Source: Ramlibacter humi
GTDB lineage: Bacteria; Pseudomonadota; Gammaproteobacteria; Burkholderiales; Burkholderiaceae_C
Length of the DNA: 64,000 nt
Direction of reading: 5' to 3'
NCBI RefSeq assembly: GCF_004681975.1
Contig: NZ_SMLK01000006.1
Coordinates: 207,063-271,062, forward strand
Positions 46,557 through 55,414 of this stretch are shown here, in pieces. Position 1 is the stretch's first letter, and each line of letters begins with the position of its first letter. The translations under genes and the position numbers were made by a program. Below the pieces are notes generated by a model that was given only the letters and a program-made list of their open reading frames with translations, did not search any database and had not been told where the DNA came from.

Positions 46557-49031
46557 ATGGAAGAAGCAACGGACGCCTCGACGAACCGCCCCGGCCTCGC
46601 CCTGCGCGCGTGGGGTTCGGTCGTGCGCCACAGGCTGTGGTGGCTGCTGCTGGGCCTGCCGTTCGTCATCGCGCTGGCTGCGGCCACCGTCACTGGGCTC
46701 TGGGTGTGGTCGCTGGTGCCGCAGACACCCACCATCGACAACCTGAAGAACGCGCAGGCGGAACTGCCCAGCGTGCTGGTGACTTCCGACGGCCAGGTGC
46801 TCTCGCAGTTCCGCAAGGCGCATCGCGAATGGGTGAAGCTGGGCGACATCTCGCCGCACGTCGTCGACGCCCTGCTGGCCACCGAAGACCTGCGCTTCTA
46901 CCAGCACCGCGGCCTGGACGTGCGGCGCACCGTCGGCGCCGCGATCAACACGTTCCGCGGCCGGCTGCAGGGCGGCTCCACGCTGACACAGCAGCTGGCG
47001 CGCAACCTGTACCCGGAAGAGATCGGCCGCGCGCCCACGCTGGAGCGCAAGGTCAAGGAAGCCATCACGGCGCTGAAGATCGAGCAGGCCTACAGCAAGG
47101 ACGACATCCTCGAGATCTATCTCAACACGGTGCCCTTCCTCTACAACACGTACGGCATCGAGCTGGCGGCGCGCACTTACTTCGACCGCCCCGCGCGAGA
47201 GCTGGACGTGCTGCAGAGCGCCACGCTGGTGGGCATGCTCAAGGGCACCACCTACTACAACCCGGTGCTCAATCCCGCGCGCGCCAAGCACCGCCGCAAC
47301 ACCGTGCTCGCCCAACTCAAGCGCGCCGGCAAGCTGGAGGCGGAGGAGTACGCCGCACTGCGCCACCAGCCGTTGCAGCTGGATTTCGAGCGGCAGGACG
47401 AACAGCTCGGTCCCGCGCCGCACTACGCCGTGCTGCTGCGCCGCTGGCTGATCGATTGGGCCGACCGCAACGGCTACAACGTCTACGCGGATGGCCTGAC
47501 CGTGCGCACCACGCTCGACTCGCGCGCGCAAAACATGGCCACCGAGGCGATGGCGCGGCAGATGGAGCGGCTGCAGAAGCTGGCCGACACCGCGTTCAAC
47601 GGCCGCAACGGCTGGCAGGCGAAGCGCGATCTGGTGGACGCATTCCTGCGCGAATCGGCGGCGTTCCAGCAGGCGCGCCGCGCCGGCAAGCCGGAAGCCG
47701 AAGTGCTCGCGCACCTGCGCGGCGACGCCGAGTTCATGAAGGTCCTGCGCGAAGAGAAGACCCGGCTGCAGTCCGGCTTCTTCGCGATGGAACCGGCCAC
47801 CGGCTACGTGCGGGCCTGGGTCGGCAGCCGCGACTTCGCGCTGGACCAGTACGACCATGTGCAGCAGGCGCGCCGCCAGCCGGGCTCTACGTTCAAGCCT
47901 TTCGTGTACGGCGCCGCGTTCTCGATGGGCGCGCGCCCGAGCGACCAGCTGCCGGACCAGGCGGTGGAGATCCAGGACGACCGCGGCCAGATGTGGCGCC
48001 CGCGCGATCCGGGCGAGCCCACCGGTGAGCCGGTGTCGCTGCGCGACGGCCTGGCGCATTCGCGCAACCGCATCACGGCGCAGCTGATGCAGTACGTCGG
48101 CCCCGACCAGGTGGCCGCGCTGGCCCGCTCGCTGGGCGTGCGCGACAGCCGGCTCGACGAAGTGCCGTCGCTGGGCCTGGGCACCAGCCCGGTGACACTG
48201 AAGGAGATGGTCACGGCGTACGCGGCCATCGCCAACGGCGGTCGCTACGTGCCGCCGCTGCTGGTGCTGGACGTGCGAGATCGCAACGGCAAGGTGCTGG
48301 AGCAGTTCCACCCGCCCGAAGGCGAAGCCGCGCTCGACGCACCGATCGACGCGGTGCTGCTGGACGCGATGCGCGGCGTGCTCGATCGCGGCACCGGCAC
48401 TGCCATCCGCACCAAACATGGCCTGCAGGGCGACTTGGCGGGCAAGACCGGCACCACGCAGGACAACACCGACGGCTGGTTCATCCTGATGCACCCGCAG
48501 CTGGTGGCGGGCGCGTGGGTGGGCTTCAACGACAGCCGCCTCACCATGCAGGACGCGTGGGGCCAGGGTGCGCGCAGTGCGCTGCCGATGGTGGGGGATT
48601 TCTTCCAGCAGGTGATGAAAGCGAAGCTGGTGGATGCGAAGGCGCGCTTCCCCAAGCCGGAAGAAGCGGGCTGGGACGAGGCGGCGCTGAACTGGGGCAC
48701 GCTGATCCCGCCGCCGCAACAGCCGCTGATCCCGCTGGAAGTGGTGGCTGAACCGGCGCGCCCGGCGGTGATCGAGCAAGCCGTGGTCGTGGCCCCGCCC
48801 CGCTCGGCCGCACCGGAAGCTGGTGCGCTGCCGCCGCTGCGTCCCCTGGAGCCCGCAGCGCCCTATGCCGGCATGCCGGTGGAACGTGCCGTGGTGGTCG
48901 CGCCGCCGCGGTCGGTGGAATCCACCGCGCTGGGTCGCAACACGTCGATCGGCGAGGCGAGTGGCGGTCCGCCGGCATCCGCGAATCCGCCCTTGCCGGG
49001 CGCGCTGGGCGGCTCGCGCGGCGCTTACTGA
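46557..49031 (+). CDS. Class A penicillin-binding protein (bifunctional)
   Basis: This 824-aa protein has one N-terminal membrane helix (about 28-52). The glycosyltransferase domain has E110 in ATEDLRFYQHRGLD and GGSTLTQQLARNLY. The transpeptidase domain has acyl-serine S444 in PGSTFKP, S502/N504 in SRN and K630 in KTGT. The C-terminal tail (about 720-824) is Pro/Ala-rich and contains VVVAPPRS twice. It polymerises and cross-links peptidoglycan. It converges on ptsI with a 7-bp overlap. Whether it is PBP1A or PBP1B type is not resolved. Confidence 0.95.
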   Translation: MEEATDASTNRPGLALRAWGSVVRHRLWWLLLGLPFVIALAAATVTGLWVWSLVPQTPTIDNLKNAQAELPSVLVTSDGQVLSQFRKAHREWVKLGDISPHVVDALLATEDLRFYQHRGLDVRRTVGAAINTFRGRLQGGSTLTQQLARNLYPEEIGRAPTLERKVKEAITALKIEQAYSKDDILEIYLNTVPFLYNTYGIELAARTYFDRPARELDVLQSATLVGMLKGTTYYNPVLNPARAKHRRNTVLAQLKRAGKLEAEEYAALRHQPLQLDFERQDEQLGPAPHYAVLLRRWLIDWADRNGYNVYADGLTVRTTLDSRAQNMATEAMARQMERLQKLADTAFNGRNGWQAKRDLVDAFLRESAAFQQARRAGKPEAEVLAHLRGDAEFMKVLREEKTRLQSGFFAMEPATGYVRAWVGSRDFALDQYDHVQQARRQPGSTFKPFVYGAAFSMGARPSDQLPDQAVEIQDDRGQMWRPRDPGEPTGEPVSLRDGLAHSRNRITAQLMQYVGPDQVAALARSLGVRDSRLDEVPSLGLGTSPVTLKEMVTAYAAIANGGRYVPPLLVLDVRDRNGKVLEQFHPPEGEAALDAPIDAVLLDAMRGVLDRGTGTAIRTKHGLQGDLAGKTGTTQDNTDGWFILMHPQLVAGAWVGFNDSRLTMQDAWGQGARSALPMVGDFFQQVMKAKLVDAKARFPKPEEAGWDEAALNWGTLIPPPQQPLIPLEVVAEPARPAVIEQAVVVAPPRSAAPEAGALPPLRPLEPAAPYAGMPVERAVVVAPPRSVESTALGRNTSIGEASGGPPASANPPLPGALGGSRGAY

Positions 49032-50794
49032 GTCTCTTCTTTCGAGAGCAGGCGCCCCGGGTCTTCGGCGGCCAGCACCTCGTGCGACCAGCCCTCCAGC
49101 CGGCGCGCGTCAGCACGCAGCACTTCCTGCTTCACCGCGAGGATCTGCGATGGATGCATGGAGAAGCTGCGCAGGCCCAGGCCCAGCAGCAGGCGCGTCA
49201 TCGCGACGTCGCCCGCCATCTCGCCGCACACGCTGACGCCCTTGCCGCGCGCGTTGCACTCGGCGATGGTCTGCGCCACCAGCTGCAGCACCGCGGGGTG
49301 CAGCGGGTCGTACAGGTGCGCCACCGACTCGTCGGCCCGGTCGATGGCCAGCGTGTACTGGATCAGGTCGTTGGTGCCGATGGACAGGAAATCGAAGTAC
49401 TTGAGGAACGTGCGCAGCGTCAGCGCCGCGGCGGGGATCTCGATCATGGCGCCGACCTGCACCGGACCGTAGACGACGCCGCGGTTGTCCAGCTCGGCGC
49501 GCGCGAAGTCCAGCAGCGACAGCGTCTGGCGGATCTCGGTGGCGTGCGCCAGCATCGGGATCAGCAGGTTCACGCGGCCATGCGCGGCGGCGCGCAGGAT
49601 GGCGCGCAGCTGGGTGAGGAACATCGCCGGATCGGCCAGGCTCCAGCGGATGGCGCGCAGGCCCAGCGCGGGATTGAGGTGGGCCGCGTCGCGGATGCCG
49701 TCGTCCAACGGCTTGTCGGCGCCGACGTCGATGGTGCGGATGGTGACCGGCAGGCCCTTCATGCCTTCCACCGCGCGGCGGTACGCCTCGTACTGCTCGT
49801 CCTCGTCGGGGAGCCGGCCCTTGCGGTTCATGAACAGGAACTCGCTGCGGAACAGGCCCACACCCACCGCGCCGGCTTCCACCGCGGCGGCCGCGTCGTC
49901 GGGCAGTTCGATGTTGGCCAGCAGCTCGATCTTCTGGCCATCCATCGTCAGCGCCGGCGTGTGCTTCAGCCGCGCGAGGCGGCCGCGCTCCAGTTCGGCC
50001 TGGCGCTGCTTGAAGCCGTACTCGGCCAGGATGATGGGCGACGGGTCGACGATCATCACGCCGCCGTCGCCGTCGATGATGACCCAGTCGTCCTGGCGCA
50101 CCAGCTGGCTGGCCGACCGCGCGCCGACCACCGCCGGGATGTCCATGCTGCGCGCGACGATGGCGGTGTGCGAGGTCTTGCCGCCGACGTCGGTGACAAA
50201 GCCGGCGAACACGCTCTGCTTGAACTGCAGCATGTCGGCCGGCGACAGGTCGTGCGCCACCAGCACCAGCGGCACGTCCACGCTGTCGTCCAGCAGCAGG
50301 TCCTGAGAGGTCTTGCGCCGCGGCGCGGGCTGCACCGGCGAAGCCACGCCCTTCATGTAGCGCAGGATGCGTTCGGCCACCTGTTCGAGGTCGGCCTTGC
50401 GCTCGCGCAGGTACTCGTCCTCCATCTCGTCGAACTGGCGCGACAGCACTTCCAGCTGCGTGGTCAGCGCCCACTCGGCGTTGTAGAGGCGGTCCTGGAT
50501 CCAGTGCTTGACGCCGTCGATCAGGTCGCGGTCCTGCAGCAGCATCAGGTGCACGTCCAGCAGCGCCGACAGCTCGTGCGGCGCCTCCTTCGGCTTCATC
50601 TGCGAGATGGTCTGCTGCAGGCGCTGGATTTCCTCGATCACCGCGTTGCGGCCTTCGCGCACGCGGTTGATCTCGCTTTCGACCTGCTCCGGCTCGACGA
50701 AGTAGTGCGCCACGTCCACGCGCCCGCCCATGATCACCGCGCGGCCGATGGCGATGCCGCGCGCGACGGGGAGGCCGTGGATCGAGAAGGTCAT
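49025..50794 (-). CDS. ptsI: Phosphoenolpyruvate-protein phosphotransferase (EI)
   Basis: This 589-aa enzyme autophosphorylates on His in GGKTSHTAIVARSM using PEP and hands the phosphate to HPr. An N-terminal HPr-binding helical domain is followed by the swivelling phospho-His domain and the C-terminal PEP-binding TIM barrel (GVGLFRSEFLFM, EIPAAALTLRTFLKYFDFLSIGTNDLIQYTLAIDRAD, VCGEMAGD). It lies downstream of ptsH across a repeat-filled spacer of about 100 bp. No EIIB/EIIC sugar permease is nearby. Confidence 0.97.
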   Translation of the reverse strand: MTFSIHGLPVARGIAIGRAVIMGGRVDVAHYFVEPEQVESEINRVREGRNAVIEEIQRLQQTISQMKPKEAPHELSALLDVHLMLLQDRDLIDGVKHWIQDRLYNAEWALTTQLEVLSRQFDEMEDEYLRERKADLEQVAERILRYMKGVASPVQPAPRRKTSQDLLLDDSVDVPLVLVAHDLSPADMLQFKQSVFAGFVTDVGGKTSHTAIVARSMDIPAVVGARSASQLVRQDDWVIIDGDGGVMIVDPSPIILAEYGFKQRQAELERGRLARLKHTPALTMDGQKIELLANIELPDDAAAAVEAGAVGVGLFRSEFLFMNRKGRLPDEDEQYEAYRRAVEGMKGLPVTIRTIDVGADKPLDDGIRDAAHLNPALGLRAIRWSLADPAMFLTQLRAILRAAAHGRVNLLIPMLAHATEIRQTLSLLDFARAELDNRGVVYGPVQVGAMIEIPAAALTLRTFLKYFDFLSIGTNDLIQYTLAIDRADESVAHLYDPLHPAVLQLVAQTIAECNARGKGVSVCGEMAGDVAMTRLLLGLGLRSFSMHPSQILAVKQEVLRADARRLEGWSHEVLAAEDPGRLLSKEETQ

Positions 50795-50803
50795 CGGATC
50801 ACC

Positions 50804-50899
50804 ATGACGAATGACTTCGCGCTGCGCGCGGCGATGGCGAATGACAATGCGGCCGGCAGGTCATTTGTCATGGCAGGCGAAGCGGGCGTCATTCGTCAT
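50804..50899. repeat. Cluster of GTCATTCGTCAT repeats between ptsH and ptsI
   Basis: Four copies of the 12-mer or its complement occur: ATGACGAATGAC (50804-50815), ATGGCGAATGAC (50834-50845, one mismatch), GTCATTTGTCAT (50860-50871, one mismatch) and GTCATTCGTCAT (50888-50899). The last contains the ptsH stop codon. The same unit occurs before mrdA (23909-23974). Confidence 0.65.
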
Positions 50900-51165
50900 T
50901 CGCCTTCGCCGAACTTGTCGTTGATCAGCGCCAACAGGGCGGTCATCGCGTCCTGCTCCTTGTCGCCGTCCGTCTCCAGCACCACCTCGCTGCCCACGCC
51001 CGCGGCGAGCATCATGACGCCCATGATGCTCTTGGCGTTGACGCGGCGCTCGCCCTTGGCGATCCAGACTTCGCAGGGGTAGCTGGCGGCCATCTTGGTG
51101 AGCTTGGCCGAGGCGCGGGCGTGCAGGCCCAGCTTATTGCTGATCGTGGTAGTGGTCTGGATCAT
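50896..51165 (-). CDS. ptsH: Phosphocarrier protein HPr
   Basis: This 89-aa protein has phospho-accepting H15 in GLHARASA and regulatory Ser46 in NAKSIMGVMML, the positions of canonical HPr. It carries phosphate from EI to EIIA. Its start overlaps the 3' end of the EIIA gene by 32 bp and its stop lies within a dispersed repeat. The Ser46 position would permit HPr kinase control if such a kinase exists elsewhere. Confidence 0.97.
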   Translation of the reverse strand: MIQTTTTISNKLGLHARASAKLTKMAASYPCEVWIAKGERRVNAKSIMGVMMLAAGVGSEVVLETDGDKEQDAMTALLALINDKFGEGE

Positions 51166-51589
51166 GTTTTCGGCGGGGCTGGTTCTGCGGCGCGGTGATG
51201 GCCACCTGCATCACGCCCTGGGTGCCGCCGACGACGGCGCGCGAAACCAGCGCGTCCAGCGGTTCGTGGCGGTAGCTCACCGCGCGCAGCAGCATCGGCA
51301 GGTTCACTCCGGTGATGAGGCGCGAGGTCACGCCGTCCACCAGCTTCTGCGCCACGTTGCTGGGCGTGGCGCCGAAGATGTCGGTCAGCACCAGCACGCC
51401 CTGGGTGCCGGGCGGGCGGGTGAGCTGGTCCATCGCGATGCGCGCGGTGGCCAGCGTCTCTTCGGGCGACAGGTTGGGCTGCACGTCGATGGCCGCCACC
51501 GCGTTGCCGCAGTCCGGGAACACGTGCAGCGCGCACTGGCGCAGCGCGTGCGCCAGGGGAGCGTGGCCGATGATCAGGATGGCGTTCAT
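51134..51589 (-). CDS. PTS EIIA component, mannose/fructose family
   Basis: This 151-aa protein has the phospho-accepting H9 in IIGHAPLAHAL and LVLTDIFGATPSNVAQKLV, the ManX-type EIIA fold. With HPr and EI it forms a PTS without sugar permease, as in many Burkholderiales where the EIIA serves signalling. It is coupled to the upstream MFS gene (ATGA overlap) and overlaps ptsH by 32 bp. Confidence 0.93.
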   Translation of the reverse strand: MNAILIIGHAPLAHALRQCALHVFPDCGNAVAAIDVQPNLSPEETLATARIAMDQLTRPPGTQGVLVLTDIFGATPSNVAQKLVDGVTSRLITGVNLPMLLRAVSYRHEPLDALVSRAVVGGTQGVMQVAITAPQNQPRRKHDPDHYHDQQ

Positions 51590-52818
51590 GTGGCGGCGGG
51601 CCGTATGTCCGTCCGATTATCGCGGCTGCCCCGCAGGAACCACGCATAGCCGAGCGTGTTGGCCGCGAGGAACATGGCCATGGCGCCACGGAAGGCGTCC
51701 ACCTGCCCCCAGCCGAGCGCCGCGAAGCCGTCGACCAGCAGGCCGATGCCCCACTGCACGATGAACACACCGGCGAAGATCACGAGGTTGTAGGCCGACA
51801 GCGCGCGGCCGGCCAGGGCGGAAGGGAACGCCATGCCCACCGCCGGCTGGGCCAGCGAGACGAAGGTGGAGCTGACGCAGAAGAGGGCCCAGGCCGCCGC
51901 ACCGGCCGAAGGCCCCGCGACGATGATCGAAGCCAGCACCAGCAGGCTGATGGGCAGGCCCCAGGTGATCAGCCGGTCGGTGTGGAGCCCGCGGCGCTGC
52001 AGCATCGGGTTGAGCATGCCCCAGGTCCAGAACGTGCCGAGCATGCAGACGTTGATGGCGAACAGGCCGGTGGCGGCCTTCAGCGGCTCGTAGCCCGCGA
52101 CGCGCACCATCCACGGCCCCGCCCACAGCGACTGGATGGCGATCATCCCGCCGTAGTTGAAGAAGCCGATCAGCGACATGCGGCGGAAGTACGGGTGCCG
52201 CCAGACCTGCGCATAGCTGGGTGGCGCGCCGCCCGGCACGTGACCGACTTCCCAGCCGGGCACGCGCCACACCAGCACCAGTGACGCCAGCGCCAAGCCC
52301 ACGGCCAGCAGCACGAACACCGGCCGCCAGCCCCACAGCGGCAGCAGCCACTGCACCGGCAGCGTGGAGGCCACCATGCCCAGCGAGCCGGTCATCAGCA
52401 TCCACGAGTTCGCCCGCAACTGCGCGGCCGGCTCCAGCCAGCGCCGGAAGCCGGTGAGCGGCGCCATCAGGCAGGCACTGACGCCCACGCCGCACAGCAC
52501 GCGCGCGGCCATCAGCATCGCGAAATTGCCGGCTGCCGCGAAGGCGATGCAACCGGCTACCGCGATGAACACGAAGCTGAGGATCACCTTGCGCGGCCCG
52601 TACCGGTCCAGCCAGGTGCCCAGCGGCAGCTGCGTGGCGGCGAACCCCAGGAAGAAGCCGCCGGCCAGCAGCCCCAGGTCGCGCGCATTGAGCGCGAATT
52701 CCTGCGTGAGCGTGGGTGCCAGCGTGGCCGTCACCGCGCGCAGCACGGCGGAGAAGAAGTAGGCGAAAGCGAAGGCGAGGAAGACGATGACGGCGTTGCG
52801 CCGGTCCAGCACGTTCAT
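51586..52818 (-). CDS. MFS transporter
   Basis: This 410-aa carrier has twelve predicted helices, with the loop 2-3 signature GTWLDRYGPRKVI and ARVLCGVGVSACLMAPLTG. It belongs to the nitrate/sugar-phosphate-like or drug-type MFS subfamilies; no substrate can be read. ATG 52818 is chosen; the longer frame upstream is a shadow. It is linked by overlap to the EIIA gene downstream and the lipoprotein gene upstream. Confidence 0.9.
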   Translation of the reverse strand: MNVLDRRNAVIVFLAFAFAYFFSAVLRAVTATLAPTLTQEFALNARDLGLLAGGFFLGFAATQLPLGTWLDRYGPRKVILSFVFIAVAGCIAFAAAGNFAMLMAARVLCGVGVSACLMAPLTGFRRWLEPAAQLRANSWMLMTGSLGMVASTLPVQWLLPLWGWRPVFVLLAVGLALASLVLVWRVPGWEVGHVPGGAPPSYAQVWRHPYFRRMSLIGFFNYGGMIAIQSLWAGPWMVRVAGYEPLKAATGLFAINVCMLGTFWTWGMLNPMLQRRGLHTDRLITWGLPISLLVLASIIVAGPSAGAAAWALFCVSSTFVSLAQPAVGMAFPSALAGRALSAYNLVIFAGVFIVQWGIGLLVDGFAALGWGQVDAFRGAMAMFLAANTLGYAWFLRGSRDNRTDIRPAAT

Positions 52819-53333
52819 TCGAACTTCAATCCGTCGAAGAAGGTTTGCACGGCCTCCGGCTTGGGGTCCGCCGCGTACACCACGGCCTGGAAGACGCTGC
52901 TGCCGCGCGCGAAATAGGCCGCCTCGCCGCGCACCGCGGTGCCGTCCGCGCGCTGGCCTGAGGCGCTCACGCGGACCGACGAAGGCAGCGGCGTGGCGCC
53001 CGGAGGCAAGAATGGTTGGGAACGCCCTTCGGGGGCATGCAGGTTGGCCAGTGTGGCGCGGTTCCAGTTGCGCAAGGCTTCGTCCACCGCGCCGGGGTCG
53101 CCCAGGTCCGCCTGCAGCACCGCGAAGGTCGCACCGCCCGCGTCGCAGCCCGTGACCGCCAGCTCCACCCGGCGCGGGCCCATCGCCACCACGCGCGAGC
53201 CATGGTCGGGCTTGCAGGGGAGCATGGCGCGGAGCGGGGCGGGATCGACGCGCACCTCGCGCCAGTTGAAAGTGGGGCTGCACGCGCCCAGCGCGGCGGC
53301 CGCCAGCAGCAACGCTGCACGGAAACGGGGCAT
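52815..53333 (-). CDS. Putative lipoprotein
   Basis: This 172-aa protein has a lipobox LGAC (C18) after a hydrophobic signal. The mature region is soluble, with two further Cys (in LPCKPDHGS and TGCDAGG) and a pattern similar to small periplasmic DUF proteins with FARGSSVFQAVVYAADPKPEAVQTFF. Function unknown. It starts the operon lipoprotein-MFS-EIIA-HPr-EI, overlapping the MFS gene by 4 bp, and is divergent from the CoA transferase with 39 bp between them. Confidence 0.85.
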   Translation of the reverse strand: MPRFRAALLLAAAALGACSPTFNWREVRVDPAPLRAMLPCKPDHGSRVVAMGPRRVELAVTGCDAGGATFAVLQADLGDPGAVDEALRNWNRATLANLHAPEGRSQPFLPPGATPLPSSVRVSASGQRADGTAVRGEAAYFARGSSVFQAVVYAADPKPEAVQTFFDGLKFE

Positions 53334-53372
53334 CGGGCGATGATACGGGCCGGCCCGCGCACAATTCCGCCC

Positions 53373-54608
53373 ATGAATTCGCTCGACGGCATCCGCATCC
53401 TCGACCTGTCCCGCGTGCTGGCGGGGCCCTGGTGCACCCAGACCCTCGCGGACCTGGGCGCGGACGTGATCAAGATCGAGCGGCCCGGCAGCGGCGACGA
53501 CACGCGCACCTGGGGGCCGCCGTTCCTAAAGGGCGCCGACGGCCAGGACACGAAGGAAGCGGCGTACTACCTGGGTACCAACCGCAACAAGCGGTCGGTC
53601 ACCTGCGACATCGCGCGGCCGGAGGGCCAGGCGCTGGTGAAGGAGCTGGCCCGCCACTGCGACGTGTTCGTCGAGAACTTCAAGGTCGGCGACATGGCGC
53701 GCTACGGCCTGGACTACGCGTCGCTGGAAGCCGCGAACCCCAAGCTGGTCTATTGCAGCGTCACCGGCTTCGGCCAGACCGGGCCGTACAGCGAGCGCGC
53801 CGGCTACGACTACGCCGTGCAGGGCATGGGCGGCCTCATGAGCATCACCGGCGAGCGCGACGATCTGGGCGGCGGGCCGCAGAAGGTCGGCGTCGCCGTC
53901 GCGGACCTGTTCACCGGCATGTACGCGTCCGTCGCCATCCTCGCGGCGCTGCGGCATGCGGAGCACACCGGCGAAGGCCAGCACATCGACATGGCCCTGC
54001 TCGACACGCAAGTCGCGATGCTGGCCAACCTGGGCGCCAATTACCTGGTGAGCGGCAAGGTGCCCGGCCGCGCGGGCAACGCGCACCAGAACATCGTGCC
54101 ATACCAGGTGTTCGAAGTGGCGCCGGCTGCCGACGGCCACAAGGATTTCGTGATCATCGCGGTGGGCAACGACGGCCAGTTCGCCAAGTTCTGCGACGTG
54201 GCGGGCCGGCCCGAACTGGCGAAGGATGAGCGTTTCGTGCGCAACCAGGACCGCGTGCGCAACCGCGCGGTCCTGGTGCCCATGCTGGAAGAGATCATGC
54301 GCACCCGCACCAAGGCGCAGTGGCTGCCGGCGCTGGAAGCGGCCAAGGTGCCTTGCGGCGCGATCAACACCCTGGACGAGGTTTTCGCCGACCCGCACGT
54401 GCGGGACCGCGGCATGGTGAACGAGTGGCAGCACCCGCTGGCGCCCGGCCTGAAGCTGGTGGCCAGCCCGATGAAGCTCGGTGGCACGCCGGTGCGGCAG
54501 GCGATGCCGCCGCCGTTGCTGGGCCAGCACACGGCGGACGTCCTGTCTTCCGTGCTGGGTTGGGATGAGGCGCGCATCGCGTCGCTGCGCGAACAAGGAG
54601 TGATCTGA
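53373..54608 (+). CDS. Family III CoA transferase (CaiB/BaiF)
   Basis: This 411-aa CaiB/BaiF enzyme contains GIRILDLSRVLAGPWCTQTLADLGADVIKIERPGSGDDTR at the start and the acyl-anhydride Asp within GQHIDMALLDTQVAM. It probably swaps CoA between organic acids. It shares a transcript with the hydrolase 1 bp downstream. Long in-frame extension upstream is spurious. Confidence 0.93.
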   Translation: MNSLDGIRILDLSRVLAGPWCTQTLADLGADVIKIERPGSGDDTRTWGPPFLKGADGQDTKEAAYYLGTNRNKRSVTCDIARPEGQALVKELARHCDVFVENFKVGDMARYGLDYASLEAANPKLVYCSVTGFGQTGPYSERAGYDYAVQGMGGLMSITGERDDLGGGPQKVGVAVADLFTGMYASVAILAALRHAEHTGEGQHIDMALLDTQVAMLANLGANYLVSGKVPGRAGNAHQNIVPYQVFEVAPAADGHKDFVIIAVGNDGQFAKFCDVAGRPELAKDERFVRNQDRVRNRAVLVPMLEEIMRTRTKAQWLPALEAAKVPCGAINTLDEVFADPHVRDRGMVNEWQHPLAPGLKLVASPMKLGGTPVRQAMPPPLLGQHTADVLSSVLGWDEARIASLREQGVI

Positions 54609-54609
54609 G

Positions 54610-55347
54610 ATGGCGAACTTCGTCCTGGTCCATGGCGCGTGGCACGGCGGCTGGAGCTGGCAACGCGTGGTGCAGCCGCTGGCGCGCGAAGGGCACCGCG
54701 TCTTCGCGGTCACGCTCACGGGCGTGGGCGAGCGCGCGCACCTGATGTCGCCCGCCATCACGCTGGAAACGCACATCGAGGACGTGCGCGCCGTCATCGA
54801 AGCCGAAGAACTTCGCGACGTCGTGCTGGCCGTGCACTCGTACGCCGGGATGATCGGCACGGCCATCGCCGACCGGTGGGGCGACCGGCTGAAGCACCTG
54901 GTTTACGTCGACGCGGTCGTGCCGCGACCGGGCGAAAGCTGGAGCAGCACCCACGCACGCGCCACGCGCGAAGCCCGGCTGGCCGGCGCGGCGGCGACGC
55001 CCGAGTACACGCTGGCCGTGCCCGACCCGGCCGGGTATGGGCTGACGCCCGAGGACAACGCCTGGGTGCTGCGCCGGCTGACGCCGCACCCCGGCCACTG
55101 CTACGAATCGACGCTGGACTTCGACCCGGCGCGCGTCGCCCGCGTGCCCCGCACCTTCGTCAACTGCACCCAGCCCGCCCTGCCGACCATCGACGCCATC
55201 CGTCCCCGGATGGCCGACCCCAACTTCTGGGGCGGCCTGTGGCGCTCGGGCGGCGGCGCGCAGGTGGTCGAGCTGGCTACCGGCCACGACCCCATGGTCA
55301 GCCGCCCGGCAGAGCTGGCGGAGCTGCTGCGCCGCTGCGCCGGCTGA
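54610..55347 (+). CDS. Alpha/beta hydrolase, salicylate-esterase-like
   Basis: This 245-aa hydrolase has the oxyanion motif VLVHGAWHGGWSW, the nucleophile elbow AVHSYAGMIG and the catalytic His in ATGHDPMVSRP. These resemble plant methylsalicylate-esterase/pyrethroid-hydrolase-type enzymes. AAGGAG precedes the ATG. The 1-bp spacing to the CoA transferase suggests a joint catabolic step for an ester or thioester. Confidence 0.9.
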   Translation: MANFVLVHGAWHGGWSWQRVVQPLAREGHRVFAVTLTGVGERAHLMSPAITLETHIEDVRAVIEAEELRDVVLAVHSYAGMIGTAIADRWGDRLKHLVYVDAVVPRPGESWSSTHARATREARLAGAAATPEYTLAVPDPAGYGLTPEDNAWVLRRLTPHPGHCYESTLDFDPARVARVPRTFVNCTQPALPTIDAIRPRMADPNFWGGLWRSGGGAQVVELATGHDPMVSRPAELAELLRRCAG

Positions 55348-55414
55348 TCCGGGCCAATCGCGGGAAACCTTTCGCCGGCGCCGCGATCAGAGCCCTCGTA
55401 CACTTCGCATTCCC

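Noticed and set aside
50804-50899. CRISPR array
   Set aside because: Repeats are 12 bp, occur in both orientations, with uneven spacing and no cas genes.
49025-51589. A sugar-transporting PTS
   Set aside because: No EIIB or EIIC component is present; the trio fits a regulatory PTS.
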